Shown here: positions 35,992 through 44,944 of the stretch, in pieces
Position numbering within the stretch: the stretch's first letter is position 1
Layout: each line of letters starts with the position of its first letter
Assembly (NCBI RefSeq): GCF_009801115.1
Contig: NZ_VTOL01000009.1
Coordinates: forward strand, 124,001-188,000
Direction: 5' to 3'
DNA from: Dyadobacter sp. 3J3
GTDB taxonomy: Bacteria; Bacteroidota; Bacteroidia; Cytophagales; Spirosomataceae
Length of the DNA stretch: 64,000 nt
Notes under the pieces: generated by a model
Told to the model about the DNA's origin: nothing
The model's input: only the letters and a program-made list of their open reading frames with translations
Databases searched by the model: none
Position numbers and translations under genes: made by a program

Positions 35992-36838
35992 CGGATTAAC
36001 CTGGGCTATACTAATCGCTACACTTGCAATGTTAATGATGGCATTTTTTGTAATCCTTTTCATAGTGTTTTATCAAAAGAGGCAACTGCATCAGGAGAAA
36101 AAACTACACGAAATTGAAAAAGATTATCAGCGGCTTTTGCTGGATACGGCTTTAAATTCGGAAGAAACTGAACGCAGAAGAATTGCGCAGGATCTCCATG
36201 ATGATATTGGTACAATGTTGTCTCTGACAAAACTGAGCCTAAACCAGTTGAGTAAGCTTGTTGCAGATTCTGGAATAAAAGAAGACCAGATCATGCGTAA
36301 ATCCCAGGCACTGGTTGAGGAAACAATTTTACATGTGAGAAGAATTACCCGTGACCTGGTTCCCACAACACTCGAACGCTTCGGGCTGGCAGCTGCTATT
36401 GAAGAATTTATCAATAAACTTGATAATAGTAAAGATTTAAAGATTTCCTTAATTTCAAATACCGAAGACTCCCCACGTCAAAGCCAGAAAACAGAATTGA
36501 CGATTTATAGAATTATGCAGGAATTGGTTAATAATTCAATCAGGCATTCGCAATGTTCAATGATTGAAATTAACTTGCATGTAAATAGTACAATCATCGA
36601 ACTTCAGGTAACCGACGACGGAATCGGTTTTGAGCCGGATGCCATAAAAGATAATAATCTGACCGGTTTGGGATTACTTGGCATTGAAAGTCGGCTGGCG
36701 ATTGTAGACGGTACGATAAACTACGAAAAACCTAAAATGGGCGGCTCTAAAGCACTTGCACTTGTACCTGTTGCACCGGCAATTGATAGCAAACCTGAAC
36801 CATTACATCCATTCCGCCGTCAGCGCGTGAAAATTTAA
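35978..36838 (+). CDS. Histidine kinase, HisKA_3 type
   Basis: A 286-residue kinase with one N-terminal membrane helix (A-I-L-I-A-T-L-A-M-L-M-M-A-F-F-V), a coiled coil, and then the HisKA_3 dimerisation motif R-R-R-I-A-Q-D-L-H-D-D-I-G. That motif carries the phosphorylated histidine. The HATPase_c domain shows E-L-V-N-N-S-I-R-H-S, D-D-G-I-G-F-E and G-L-G-L-L-G-I-E-S-R. This is the NarL/DesK-type sensor class. The ATG at 35978 overlaps the seven-helix gene by 14 bp. It would phosphorylate the LuxR-type regulator encoded 12 bp downstream. Confidence 0.95.
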   Translation: MQNSDGLTWAILIATLAMLMMAFFVILFIVFYQKRQLHQEKKLHEIEKDYQRLLLDTALNSEETERRRIAQDLHDDIGTMLSLTKLSLNQLSKLVADSGIKEDQIMRKSQALVEETILHVRRITRDLVPTTLERFGLAAAIEEFINKLDNSKDLKISLISNTEDSPRQSQKTELTIYRIMQELVNNSIRHSQCSMIEINLHVNSTIIELQVTDDGIGFEPDAIKDNNLTGLGLLGIESRLAIVDGTINYEKPKMGGSKALALVPVAPAIDSKPEPLHPFRRQRVKI

Positions 36839-36850
36839 AATTTAAAAACC

Positions 36851-37498
36851 ATGAAACTGGGCATAGCCGACGACCATGAATTGTTCAGAAAAGGATTTAT
36901 TTCCATGCTGAGTAATGTCCCGGATTTTGATTTCGTACTGGAAGCGGCAAACGGACAGGAACTATTAGACAAGCTTCCTTTTAATATGCCGGACATCGTT
37001 TTCATGGATTTACAAATGCCGGTCATGGATGGAATTCAGGCTACAGAGCTCGCATTTGAGCGCTATCCTGATATCAAAATTATCGTCGTTTCCATGTACA
37101 ATGAGGATCGTTTTGTAATTCACATGTTAGAGAAAGGCGTCCAGGGATATTTGTTAAAAGATACGAGTCCGGATGAAGTGGAAAAAGCGATCCGCCGTGT
37201 TGCCGAAGAAGGTTTTTATTACAATGATTTCGTATCCAAAGCTATGCACCGAAAAATGGTAAACCGCCAGCCAAATAAACATCCTTTTTTTCCAAATTCC
37301 TGTAACGTAGCACTTTCTGCCCGTGAAAAAGAAGTTCTTCAGCTCATCTGCGACGGGTTGTCGACTGTGGAAATAGGTGAAAAACTCTTTATCAGTGTGC
37401 GCACCGTTGAAGGCCATCGATTGCGGGTCCTTGAAAAAACCGGGACAAAAACTACGGCCGCTGCCGTTGCATTTGCTTACAAAAATCAACTTTTGTAG
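36851..37498 (+). CDS. NarL/LuxR-family response regulator
   Basis: A 215-residue regulator. The receiver domain has D-D-H near residues 7-9, the phospho-acceptor aspartate in V-F-M-D-L-Q-M-P and the lysine in L-L-K-D-T. The C-terminal LuxR helix-turn-helix is L-S-A-R-E-K-E-V-L-Q-L-I-C-D-G-L-S-T-V-E-I. It is the output of the two-component system encoded just upstream and binds DNA when phosphorylated. A strong terminator follows. Confidence 0.97.
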   Translation: MKLGIADDHELFRKGFISMLSNVPDFDFVLEAANGQELLDKLPFNMPDIVFMDLQMPVMDGIQATELAFERYPDIKIIVVSMYNEDRFVIHMLEKGVQGYLLKDTSPDEVEKAIRRVAEEGFYYNDFVSKAMHRKMVNRQPNKHPFFPNSCNVALSAREKEVLQLICDGLSTVEIGEKLFISVRTVEGHRLRVLEKTGTKTTAAAVAFAYKNQLL

Positions 37499-37521
37499 AA
37501 ATTAATTTCGCGCAAAGTTTT

Positions 37522-37576
37522 AAAGATAAAATTAAAGAACGCAAACAGCTTAGCGTGCTTTAATTTTATCTTTTTT
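37522..37576. terminator. Terminator after two-component operon
   Basis: AAAGATAAAATTAAAG pairs with CTTTAATTTTATCTTT (16 bp) around a loop. Outer sequences CGCGCAAAG and CTTCGCG extend the stem. T-runs follow. Confidence 0.85.
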
Positions 37577-37651
37577 GCTTCGCGTGAAATCCATCTTTCA
37601 ATTTTATTTATCTTTCTAAATTCAAAATTCTCTCATTCAATCATTGATATA

Positions 37652-38332
37652 ATGAAAGTACTTATTGTTTGCACCAACCATGATTCATATCCTTCCAAAA
37701 CAGCAAAAACTGGATTGTGGATGAGCGAGTTGACTCATTTTTATGATGCAATGACAAGACGAAGAGTATTGGTTGATATTGTAAGTCCAACAGGTGGAAC
37801 AATCCCGATCGATGAAAGAAGTTTTGACCTGAAAGACGAAATCAACCAAAAATGTTTTAGCGATCCTGTGTTTCTGGCCAAGTTTGAAAAATCACTAAGC
37901 CCGTCCGAGGTTATTGCAAAGGATTATCGTCTCATCTTTTTTACGGGAGGAGATGGAGGAATGTGGGATTTCCCGGATAATACAGCATTACAGGAAATCA
38001 CAAAAATAATCTATGAAAACCACGGCATGGTAACAGCCGTTTGTCATGGTGTAAGCGGGCTTTTGAATGTAAAACTTTCAGATGGTTCTTACCTGATTAA
38101 TGATAAATATGTAACAGGATTTTCTCATGTGGAAGATACACTTATGAGTTTTGTAAGCGAAATCCCATTTCATTTAGAAGATAAACTCAGAGAGCGTGGC
38201 GCGCATTATACCAAATCCATGATTCCTTTTATTGAATTTATTGAAATGGATGAAAGGCTGATAACCGGACAAAACCCTAATTCCGCCGGAAAGGTAGCCT
38301 CCAAAGCTCTGGAAGAACTTTTTGAAAAATGA
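37652..38332 (+). CDS. DJ-1/PfpI (class 1 glutamine amidotransferase-like) protein
   Basis: A 226-residue protein of the DJ-1/Hsp31-like group. The nucleophile elbow is A-V-C-H-G-V-S-G-L near residues 129-137, with the cysteine as the reactive residue and the histidine next to it. F-F-T-G-G-D-G-G-M-W-D is the conserved preceding loop. Family members act as glyoxalase III, chaperones or proteases; which applies here is not clear from sequence. The stop codon overlaps the first base pairs of a bidirectional terminator shared with rfbC. Confidence 0.92.
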   Translation: MKVLIVCTNHDSYPSKTAKTGLWMSELTHFYDAMTRRRVLVDIVSPTGGTIPIDERSFDLKDEINQKCFSDPVFLAKFEKSLSPSEVIAKDYRLIFFTGGDGGMWDFPDNTALQEITKIIYENHGMVTAVCHGVSGLLNVKLSDGSYLINDKYVTGFSHVEDTLMSFVSEIPFHLEDKLRERGAHYTKSMIPFIEFIEMDERLITGQNPNSAGKVASKALEELFEK

Positions 38333-38373
38333 AAGCAAAAGATCACTGGTCATTCCAGCGATCTTTTGCTTTC
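38331..38373. terminator. Bidirectional terminator between DJ-1-like gene and rfbC
   Basis: GAAAGCAAAAGATCACTGG pairs with CCAGCGATCTTTTGCTTTC, with one mismatch, around a 5-nt loop. A-rich and T-rich flanks make it suitable for both convergent genes. Confidence 0.9.
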
Positions 38374-38379
38374 AATAAC

Positions 38380-38922
38380 TTATACGAATTTTTCAAATAA
38401 AGTTTTAAAAGTAGGAAGGATAATATCCTTTTCTGAAACGATCGGATTTGCTACTCCCCAGTCAATTCCCAGGTCAGCATCATTCCACAATAAACCGGAT
38501 TCTGCTCCTTTATTGTAGACATTGGTACATTTATAACTGAACACAGAATCTTCAAGTGCTACAAATCCGTGGGCGAAACCTTCCGGAACGTATGCCATAT
38601 TGTTTGTATCGCTGCGCAATTCAAAAACTTCATGTTTACCAAATGTAGGAGATTCCGGCCGGATATCTACGGCTACATCCAGCACACGTCCTGAAATAAC
38701 ACGAACCAGTTTTCCCTGAGCAAATGGCGCGTTTTGAAAATGTAAACCCCTTACCACACCTTTGATCGAAAATGACTGGTTGTCCTGAACAAAGTTTGTC
38801 GGCAAGCCTAATTTTTTAAATAATTCTTCATTGTACGACTCAAAAAAGAATCCTCTGTCGTCCTGAAAAACGCGCGGGATAATTTCTACTAAACCGGCAA
38901 TGGAGGTTTCGCGGATCTGCAT
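38380..38922 (-). CDS. rfbC: dTDP-4-dehydrorhamnose 3,5-epimerase
   Basis: Epimerises dTDP-4-dehydro-6-deoxyglucose at C3 and C5 on the way to dTDP-rhamnose, a precursor of surface polysaccharide. At 180 residues it has the usual length. The catalytic histidine is in R-G-L-H-F-Q, R-P-E-S-P-T-F-G follows, and the second active-site stretch is Y-V-P-E-G-F-A-H-G-F. The other rml genes are not in this window, so the pathway is split. It lies convergent with the DJ-1-like gene. Confidence 0.97.
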   Translation of the reverse strand: MQIRETSIAGLVEIIPRVFQDDRGFFFESYNEELFKKLGLPTNFVQDNQSFSIKGVVRGLHFQNAPFAQGKLVRVISGRVLDVAVDIRPESPTFGKHEVFELRSDTNNMAYVPEGFAHGFVALEDSVFSYKCTNVYNKGAESGLLWNDADLGIDWGVANPIVSEKDIILPTFKTLFEKFV

Positions 38923-39031
38923 AGTTATGTTATAAATTATCTTTTTTAAAGATTGTAATCATTTAATGTGTGTGCAAATTTATGAATCTATTTGCAGAGG
39001 TTGTAATTTCGGCACATTATTTCGAAATAAC

Positions 39032-39859
39032 ATGACATACGAAGCGCTTTTTGAACACATTTCCCAAAAGAAATCCTATCTCTGCATAGGCCTGGACACT
39101 GATATACGTAAAATCCCTGCTCATTTGATGAAAGAGAGCGATCCGGTTTTTGAATTCAACAAACAGATTATTGATGCAACAGCCGATTATTGCGTTTCTT
39201 ACAAACCGAATATTGCTTTTTACGAAGCTTTGGGTGCAAAAGGTTGGGAAAGTTTACAAAAAACGATTGAGTATATTCCAAAAAGTCATTTTACAATTGC
39301 GGATGCAAAACGAGGTGATATCGGCAATACGTCCGGACTTTATGCCCGTACTTTTTTCGATCCATCCTCGTCAGGACTTGATTTTGATTCGGTTACAGTA
39401 GCACCTTATATGGGCAGCGACTCTGTCACACCCTTTCTTGATTTTGAAGGGAAATGGGTAATTCTGCTTGCTCTAACGTCAAATTCAGGCGGGGCAGATT
39501 TCCAAAGACTGCAAACAACGGACGGATTTTTATATGAACAGGTTTTGAAAACTTCACAAACCTGGGCAGGTGCTGACCGGATGATGTACGTCGTAGGTGC
39601 CACGCAGGCAAAAGATCTTGAAAATATCCGCACAATTGTACCGGAGCATTTTCTTCTTGTTCCAGGTGTTGGAGCGCAAGGTGGAAATCTGGAAGAAGTT
39701 TCCCGGCATGGCATGAATAAATCCTGCGGATTGTTGGTGAACGCTTCCAGAAGCATTATTTATGCAGGCGGTGGTCTGGATTTTGCGCAAAAAGCTAAGG
39801 AGGAAGCACAATCTTTACAACAGGAAATGGCCATTTATCTTGATAAGTATTGTAACTGA
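39032..39859 (+). CDS. pyrF: Orotidine 5'-phosphate decarboxylase
   Basis: Converts OMP to UMP, the last step of pyrimidine synthesis. The protein is 275 residues, the longer (type 2) form. The catalytic array is D-A-K-R-G-D-I, and L-C-I-G-L-D-T-D and a G-V-G-A-Q-G-G phosphate loop are present. The start is the ATG at 39032 (M-T-Y-E-A-L-F), since the upstream extension is Cys-rich and not homologous. lysA follows by 48 bp and may be co-transcribed. Confidence 0.96.
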   Translation: MTYEALFEHISQKKSYLCIGLDTDIRKIPAHLMKESDPVFEFNKQIIDATADYCVSYKPNIAFYEALGAKGWESLQKTIEYIPKSHFTIADAKRGDIGNTSGLYARTFFDPSSSGLDFDSVTVAPYMGSDSVTPFLDFEGKWVILLALTSNSGGADFQRLQTTDGFLYEQVLKTSQTWAGADRMMYVVGATQAKDLENIRTIVPEHFLLVPGVGAQGGNLEEVSRHGMNKSCGLLVNASRSIIYAGGGLDFAQKAKEEAQSLQQEMAIYLDKYCN

Positions 39860-39907
39860 TCAGGATTAAAATCAATAAAATATCAACGAATACAATTTAA
39901 TAGTCTA

Positions 39908-41143
39908 ATGCAGCTTTCAGAACAAAATACATATACAATACAAAATATTGACCCGGTTCAGCTTGTAGAACAATACGGCAGTCCGCTTTATGTTTATGAT
40001 GGCGAAACGATTCGTCGCAAAGTAAAGGAATTGCAAAATGCTTTTTCAGGCATTAATATGAAAATAAAATTTGCCTGTAAATCCAATACCAATCTTGCCG
40101 TTTTACGCTTGATGCGTGAAATAGGTGTTGAATTGGATGTTGTTTCAACCGGTGAACTGGAAATGGGAAAGCTGGCCGGATATGATACCAAACAAATCAC
40201 ATTCACACCAAGCGGAGTTCCTTTTCATGAAGTAAAAACAGCTGTGGAAGCAGGCGCGATTGTAAATGTAGACAGTATTCCGTTGCTTGAATGGTTTGGA
40301 CAAACCTATGGAAATACAAAACCATGTCTGATCCGTTTGAAACCGAATGTGGCTGCGGGTGGAAATATTAAAATAATGACCGCACATGCAGATTCCAAAT
40401 TCGGAATTTCAGTGTTGCTTTTGGATCAGATTCTGGAAGTTGTTAAAAAATATGATATCAAAGTAGTCGGGTTGCACCAACATACCGGATCAGATATAAA
40501 AGACGCCGAACCTTTTTTGCAAGTAGCTGACATCATTTTCGAAGCTGCTTTACAATTTCCGGATCTTGAAATTATTGATTTGGGTGGCGGTTTTAAGGTT
40601 TCGTACAAACCCAACGATCCGATCACGGATATGGAGCTTTTGGGAAATAAAATCTCAGACCGTTTCAAAAACTTCTGTGCAAAATATGGCCGTGAGCTAC
40701 AATTATGGTTTGAGCCGGGAAAATTTCTGGTAAGTGAAAGCGGGTATTTATTGGTTAGTACAACCGTAGTAAAAGAAGATCCGGCCCGCACTTTTGTTCA
40801 TATCGATTCAGGTTTAAATCACCTGATCAGACCGATGATGTACGGTTCCTATCATCATATCCTCAATGTTTCAAATCCGGCAGGAGAAGAAAAAGAGTAT
40901 ACTGTTGTGGGCTACATCTGCGAAACAGACACGTTCGCAACCGATCGTCCGTTGCCAGAAGTTCGTCAGGGAGATGTTCTGGCATTTTTAAACGCAGGTG
41001 CATACGGCTTCACGATGAGCTCAAACTATAACGCCCGTTTCCGCCCTGCGGAAGTTTTGGTAGATAACGGCGTGGCGAAATTAGTTAGAAGACGAGAAAC
41101 TCTGGAAGATCTGCTGCGCACGCAGGTAGGTATCACAGAGTAA
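39908..41143 (+). CDS. lysA: Diaminopimelate decarboxylase
   Basis: Decarboxylates meso-diaminopimelate to lysine using PLP. The 411-residue protein has the PLP lysine in F-A-C-K-S-N, the H-T-G-S-D-I loop, the G-G-G-F-K phosphate-binding glycines, and the C-terminal cysteine motif C-E-T-D-T-F that lines the active site of the dimer partner. The dimer acts in the cytoplasm. The gene follows pyrF closely, and a strong terminator lies 14 bp after its stop. Confidence 0.97.
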   Translation: MQLSEQNTYTIQNIDPVQLVEQYGSPLYVYDGETIRRKVKELQNAFSGINMKIKFACKSNTNLAVLRLMREIGVELDVVSTGELEMGKLAGYDTKQITFTPSGVPFHEVKTAVEAGAIVNVDSIPLLEWFGQTYGNTKPCLIRLKPNVAAGGNIKIMTAHADSKFGISVLLLDQILEVVKKYDIKVVGLHQHTGSDIKDAEPFLQVADIIFEAALQFPDLEIIDLGGGFKVSYKPNDPITDMELLGNKISDRFKNFCAKYGRELQLWFEPGKFLVSESGYLLVSTTVVKEDPARTFVHIDSGLNHLIRPMMYGSYHHILNVSNPAGEEKEYTVVGYICETDTFATDRPLPEVRQGDVLAFLNAGAYGFTMSSNYNARFRPAEVLVDNGVAKLVRRRETLEDLLRTQVGITE

Positions 41144-41156
41144 AAAGAGAGAAATT

Positions 41157-41204
41157 AAGAGGGGCACAGAGAAATTTTAAATAACCTCTGTGCCCCTCTT
41201 TTTA
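41157..41204 (+). terminator. Terminator of lysA, member of the CACAGAG repeat family
   Basis: AAGAGGGGCACAGAG pairs perfectly with CTCTGTGCCCCTCTT around a 14-nt loop and runs into Ts. It is followed at 41206 by CTCCGTGGAGCTCTGTGTAA, which recurs as CTCTGTGAAGCTCTGTGTAA at 55048 and 55504. Confidence 0.92.
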
Positions 41205-41232
41205 ACTCCGTGGAGCTCTGTGTAACCTACAA

Positions 41233-42615
41233 CTATCCAATTTTTAAGTGGAAAGATTTCACTTTTGTTAAAGCTTCATATCCTACTTTTGAAAGTGTAA
41301 CTCCCCTTCCGGAATTTTTCACCCCAGTCCAGGCTAATGCCGGATCCAGATAGTCGCAGCGGTTCATAAACCAGGTTCCGGTTTCTACCTGCGCCCCAAT
41401 TTCCAAAGCTGCATCCATATCGCTTGTCCAGATAGAAGCTGTCAAACCATACTGGCTATCATTCATAAGCTTAATGGCTTCCTCATCACTTTTCACAGAC
41501 ATGATACCAACAACCGGAGCAAAACTTTCTTCCGTCATTACTTGCATCGTATGATCCACATTGACCAAAACCTGAGGCGCCATATAAGGCGTACCCGCTT
41601 TATGTGCCGGGAAAAGATTTGTATCAATCAATGCTTTGGCACCTTGCCCTATTGCTTCTTCAATTTGTTTTTGAGCAAAAACAGCGGCAGAAGTTCTTAC
41701 CATCGGGCCGAGTGTCGTGTCAGTATCAAGCGGATCACCCAACGTATAGGTTTTTGTCAGCGCAACAAATCCTTCAACAAAAGCGTCATAAACATCTTCG
41801 TGCACATAAATTCTTTCAACTCCACAGCAGGATTGGCCGGAATTAAAGAATGAACCATCTACAAGATTTTCAACCGCGTCAGCCACATTTGCATCCGCCC
41901 GAACATAAGCAGGATCTTTTCCACCCAACTCTAAACCGCCCACAATAAAACGTTCATTGATAGATTTCTGAACGGCATGACCGCCTTCCACAGAACCGGT
42001 AAAGGCGACATAGGAAGTTCTTGTATCAGCAATAACCGTTGCTACCTGCTCATGACTTAAATGTAAATATTGAAAAACCCCTTCCGGCAAACCTGCATAG
42101 GCGAAAGCTTCTGCGTAACGTTCGGCACAAAGCGGAGTTTGCTGCGCATGTTTTAAAATGACCGTATTTCCAGCCATAATCGCCGGAATAACCGAGTTCA
42201 CGGATGTCAGATAAGGATAATTCCACGGCGCAACCACGAAAACCACCCCAACCGGATCACGGCGAATAAATCTTTTAAAACCAGCTATTTCCTCTACTTC
42301 AACATCGGCTAAGGCCTGCTCTGCAACAGAGATCATATATTTAGCCCGCTCCTGAAATCCTTTTTTAATTTCATTCGCAGTATAGCGAACAGGTCGCCCC
42401 ATTTGCCAGGTTAGCTCCAATCCAATTTCGTCGGCATTGTTCACGAAATACTCTACCACTTTCAAACAAAAAGCAGCACGTTCCTGAACTGTCGTTTTTC
42501 TCCATTCTTTCTGTGCTTCGGTCGCTTTTGCCAAAGCACTTTCAATCATTTCGTCTGTGGCAAGAGGCCGTTCCAGATATACTGACCCGTCGATAGGGCT
42601 TATTGTTTTTTGCAT
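41233..42615 (-). CDS. NAD(P)-dependent aldehyde dehydrogenase
   Basis: A 460-residue ALDH-superfamily enzyme that oxidises an aldehyde to the acid. The catalytic cysteine lies in F-N-S-G-Q-S-C-C, the general-base glutamate in L-E-L-G-G-K-D, and the cofactor loop in F-T-G-S-V. The N-terminal part (P-W-N-Y-P) holds the oxyanion asparagine. The overall look is closest to succinate-semialdehyde or aminoaldehyde dehydrogenases. Same-strand SDR and glutamine-synthetase-like genes upstream suggest amine catabolism (inference). Confidence 0.93.
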   Translation of the reverse strand: MQKTISPIDGSVYLERPLATDEMIESALAKATEAQKEWRKTTVQERAAFCLKVVEYFVNNADEIGLELTWQMGRPVRYTANEIKKGFQERAKYMISVAEQALADVEVEEIAGFKRFIRRDPVGVVFVVAPWNYPYLTSVNSVIPAIMAGNTVILKHAQQTPLCAERYAEAFAYAGLPEGVFQYLHLSHEQVATVIADTRTSYVAFTGSVEGGHAVQKSINERFIVGGLELGGKDPAYVRADANVADAVENLVDGSFFNSGQSCCGVERIYVHEDVYDAFVEGFVALTKTYTLGDPLDTDTTLGPMVRTSAAVFAQKQIEEAIGQGAKALIDTNLFPAHKAGTPYMAPQVLVNVDHTMQVMTEESFAPVVGIMSVKSDEEAIKLMNDSQYGLTASIWTSDMDAALEIGAQVETGTWFMNRCDYLDPALAWTGVKNSGRGVTLSKVGYEALTKVKSFHLKIG

Positions 42616-42644
42616 AATTTCAAAAATTTGATCTACCGCTGATC

Positions 42645-43418
42645 TTATAATGGTGTTACGTAAGCAGATGTAATTCCACCATCAACCAGAAAATCAGTAC
42701 CTGTAACAAAAGAAGATTCATCCGATGCAAGAAATAAAACGGCGGAAGCCATTTCTTTTGCTTCGCCAAAACGCCCCATTGGAATATGTACAAGGCGGCG
42801 TTGCTTTTTCTCTTCGGTATTTAAAAATTTCATCAATAATTCTGTCCGCAAAGGTCCCGGACACAAAGCATTGATACGAATATTTTCACGTGCATGAATA
42901 ATGGCCAATTCTCTTGTCAAAGCCAGAACTGCACCTTTACTTGCTGTGTAAGCAACCTGAGGCGTAGCAGCTCCAAGAATTGCCACGAAAGAAGCCGTGT
43001 TGATAATAGAGCCGCCGCCAGCACGCTGAAGCGCGGGAATTCCATATTTACACCCTAAGAAAACACCTTTGGCATTGATATTCATTGTCAAATCCCAAAT
43101 GGATTCTTCGGTTGTCATCGCGTTATCATCATCGCTGTGCATAATACCAGCGTTGTTAAACATGATATTTAGTTTACCGAATTTCTCTTCCGTAAATGCT
43201 ACCATAGCTTCGCAATCAGCAGCCTTGGAAACATCAGCATGAAGATAAAAAGCTTCGCCACCTTCGGCAGTAATCATATCTGCCGTTTCCTGGCCAGCAA
43301 CATCATTAACGTCTGTGATCACTAATTTTGCTCCTTCTTTTGCAAACAAAAGAGCAGTTTCACGGCCAATTCCACCACTACCACCAGTGATTAAGGCTAC
43401 TTTATTTTCTAAGCGCAT
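42645..43418 (-). CDS. SDR-family oxidoreductase
   Basis: A 257-residue classical short-chain dehydrogenase. T-G-G-S-G-G-I-G-R-E is the cofactor loop, N-N-A-G-I-M the central strand, and Y-T-A-S-K the catalytic Tyr-Lys, with the serine in I-I-N-T-A-S. The substrate is unknown. It is 29 bp upstream of the aldehyde dehydrogenase on the same strand, so the two are likely an operon, possibly interconverting alcohol, ketone and acid. Confidence 0.93.
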   Translation of the reverse strand: MRLENKVALITGGSGGIGRETALLFAKEGAKLVITDVNDVAGQETADMITAEGGEAFYLHADVSKAADCEAMVAFTEEKFGKLNIMFNNAGIMHSDDDNAMTTEESIWDLTMNINAKGVFLGCKYGIPALQRAGGGSIINTASFVAILGAATPQVAYTASKGAVLALTRELAIIHARENIRINALCPGPLRTELLMKFLNTEEKKQRRLVHIPMGRFGEAKEMASAVLFLASDESSFVTGTDFLVDGGITSAYVTPL

Positions 43419-43498
43419 TGTGTTATGTATTAAGGGGTTAAAATTTTATAGTAATTGAGTTTTGTATAATTGGTTTTGTGATAATTAATAGTGATTTA

Positions 43499-43704
43499 CA
43501 GGAGGCTCCTAAGGAGCCAAAACTTGCCCGGTGATAATTCATTTCTATAAACAGGAAGCCGCGCTGCGGCTCGATAATTCCTGATTCTAGGAAATTAATT
43601 CTTATTCTAGAAATTCCATTTTCTAAAACCCCGCTCCACCGGAGCATCCTGTTTATAGCCCATGACTTCTGTAAGCTGGATACTGACTCCTTCGGAGTCT
43701 CCTA
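43499..43704. repeat. Nested palindrome element, copy 1
   Basis: A ~205-bp element with four hairpins in order: A GGCTCC-TAA-GGAGCC, B GCCGC-GCT-GCGGC, C GCTCC-ACC-GGAGC and D GACTCC-TTC-GGAGTC. Between A/B and C/D lie CTATAAACAGGA and its inverse TCCTGTTTATAG. A is the near reverse complement of D (16 of 19 bp), so the whole is an imperfect inverted repeat. Confidence 0.92.
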
Positions 43705-43737
43705 TCTAATTCTCATCAACAATATTATCACCAAATA

Positions 43738-43942
43738 CAGGAGGCTCCTAAGGAGCCAAACCTTGCCCGGTGATAATTCATTTCTATAAACAGGAAGCCG
43801 CGCTGTGGCTGGATAATTCCTCGTTCTTAGAATTCATTCACATTCACGAAATCCCCCTCTCTACCACCCGCTCCATCGGAGCATCCTGTTTATAGCTCAC
43901 GCTTTCGTTAAGCCTGATCTCGACTCCTTCGGAGTCTCCTAA
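43738..43942. repeat. Nested palindrome element, copy 2
   Basis: Same plan as copy 1 with a diverged B hairpin (one stem change, GCTGTGGC) and a different spacer between B and C. Its last base abuts the stop codon of the transposase gene at 43943. Copies 1 and 2 start 239 bp apart. Confidence 0.9.
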
Positions 43943-44407
43943 TTATTTGTCAAAGAACTCAAACAAATATTGATCATCAAATGGCACTTCAAACTTTTTT
44001 AAAAAACCATAATACTCTTCTTTAAAAGTCTTTTTCCGATGATGCTCTTCCTGATTTAAAACATAATTTATAACCGAACCTATATGCGAATGTGAATAAG
44101 AAAACGCACCATATCCTTCCTGCCATCCAAATCTATAATTCGTCCACTTTTTGCTATTTATAAATTCGTTGCTCTCAACCTTGATCTCTTTTATAAAATC
44201 AGGTATGGATAAAACAGATTTAAAACCAACAAAAATATGTGTATGATCCGGCATACAATTTACGGCCAACATTTTTGATTTTCTGTTGTGAACCAGAGCC
44301 GTGAAATATTTATGTAATTCCTCTTTTTGGTTTTGGGGTATCAAACTTTGTCTGTTTTTAACCGCAAAAACAAATTGCAGATAAATTTGTGAATAAGTGT
44401 TTGCCAT
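43943..44407 (-). CDS. IS200-like Y1 (HUH) transposase
   Basis: A 154-residue single-domain transposase of the IS200/REP-associated Y1 class. The HUH metal motif is M-P-D-H-T-H-I-F near residues 57-64. The catalytic tyrosine is in F-S-Y-S-H-S-H-I-G, followed by the N-Q-E-E-H-H-R-K-K terminal helix. Such enzymes cut single-stranded DNA at hairpins. Here the gene is flanked on both sides by copies of a ~205-bp palindromic element, unlike ordinary IS200 which has one hairpin at each end. That fits a RAYT-type domesticated transposase (inference). The start ATG at 44407 is unambiguous. Confidence 0.93.
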   Translation of the reverse strand: MANTYSQIYLQFVFAVKNRQSLIPQNQKEELHKYFTALVHNRKSKMLAVNCMPDHTHIFVGFKSVLSIPDFIKEIKVESNEFINSKKWTNYRFGWQEGYGAFSYSHSHIGSVINYVLNQEEHHRKKTFKEEYYGFLKKFEVPFDDQYLFEFFDK

Positions 44408-44463
44408 TTTTCCAATTTTTAGTATGTGTTTTGAAATAAATTAATTCTGTTGGTCGGCATTTC

Positions 44464-44669
44464 CAGGAGGCTCCTAAGGAGCCAAACCTTTCCCGGTGAT
44501 AATTCATTTCTATAAACAGGAAGCCGCGCTGCGGCCCGATAATTCCTGATTCTATGAAATTAATTCTCATTCTAGAAATTCTATTTTCTAAAACCCCGCT
44601 CCATCGGAGCATCCTGTTTATAGCTCATGACTTCTGTTAAGCCGGATACTGACTCCTTCGGAGTCTCCT
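44464..44669. repeat. Nested palindrome element, copy 3
   Basis: The complete A-B-C-D element with C as GCTCC-ATC-GGAGC. It lies 57 bp upstream of the transposase start. Copies 3 and 4 share nearly identical sequence including their spacers, so they look like a recent tandem duplication of about 240 bp. Confidence 0.92.
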
Positions 44670-44703
44670 TCCTAGTTTTCATCCATCAATATTGTTATCA
44701 AAG

Positions 44704-44910
44704 CCAGGAAGCTCCGAAGGAGCCAAACCTTGCCCGGTGATAATTCATTTCTATAAACAGGAAGCCGCGCTGCGGCCCGATAATTCCTGATTCTATGAAA
44801 TTAATTCTCATTCTAGAAATTCTATTTTCTAAAACCCCGCTCCATCGGAGCATCCTGTTTATAGCTCATGACTTCTGTTAAGCCGGATACTGACTCCTTC
44901 GGAGTCTCCT
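44704..44910. repeat. Nested palindrome element, copy 4
   Basis: As copy 3, but hairpin A is AGCTCC-GAA-GGAGCC. The B-to-D stretch is identical to copy 3 and the following spacer is the same (CATCCATCAATATTGTTATC). Confidence 0.92.
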
Positions 44911-44944
44911 TCCTAGTTTTCATCCATCAATATTGTTATCAAAG

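Noticed and set aside
43438-44612. Frames with M-L-R-W-S-G-V-L-E-N inside the palindromic copies
   Set aside because: The frames are generated by the repeated element itself and recur in each copy, so they are not genes.
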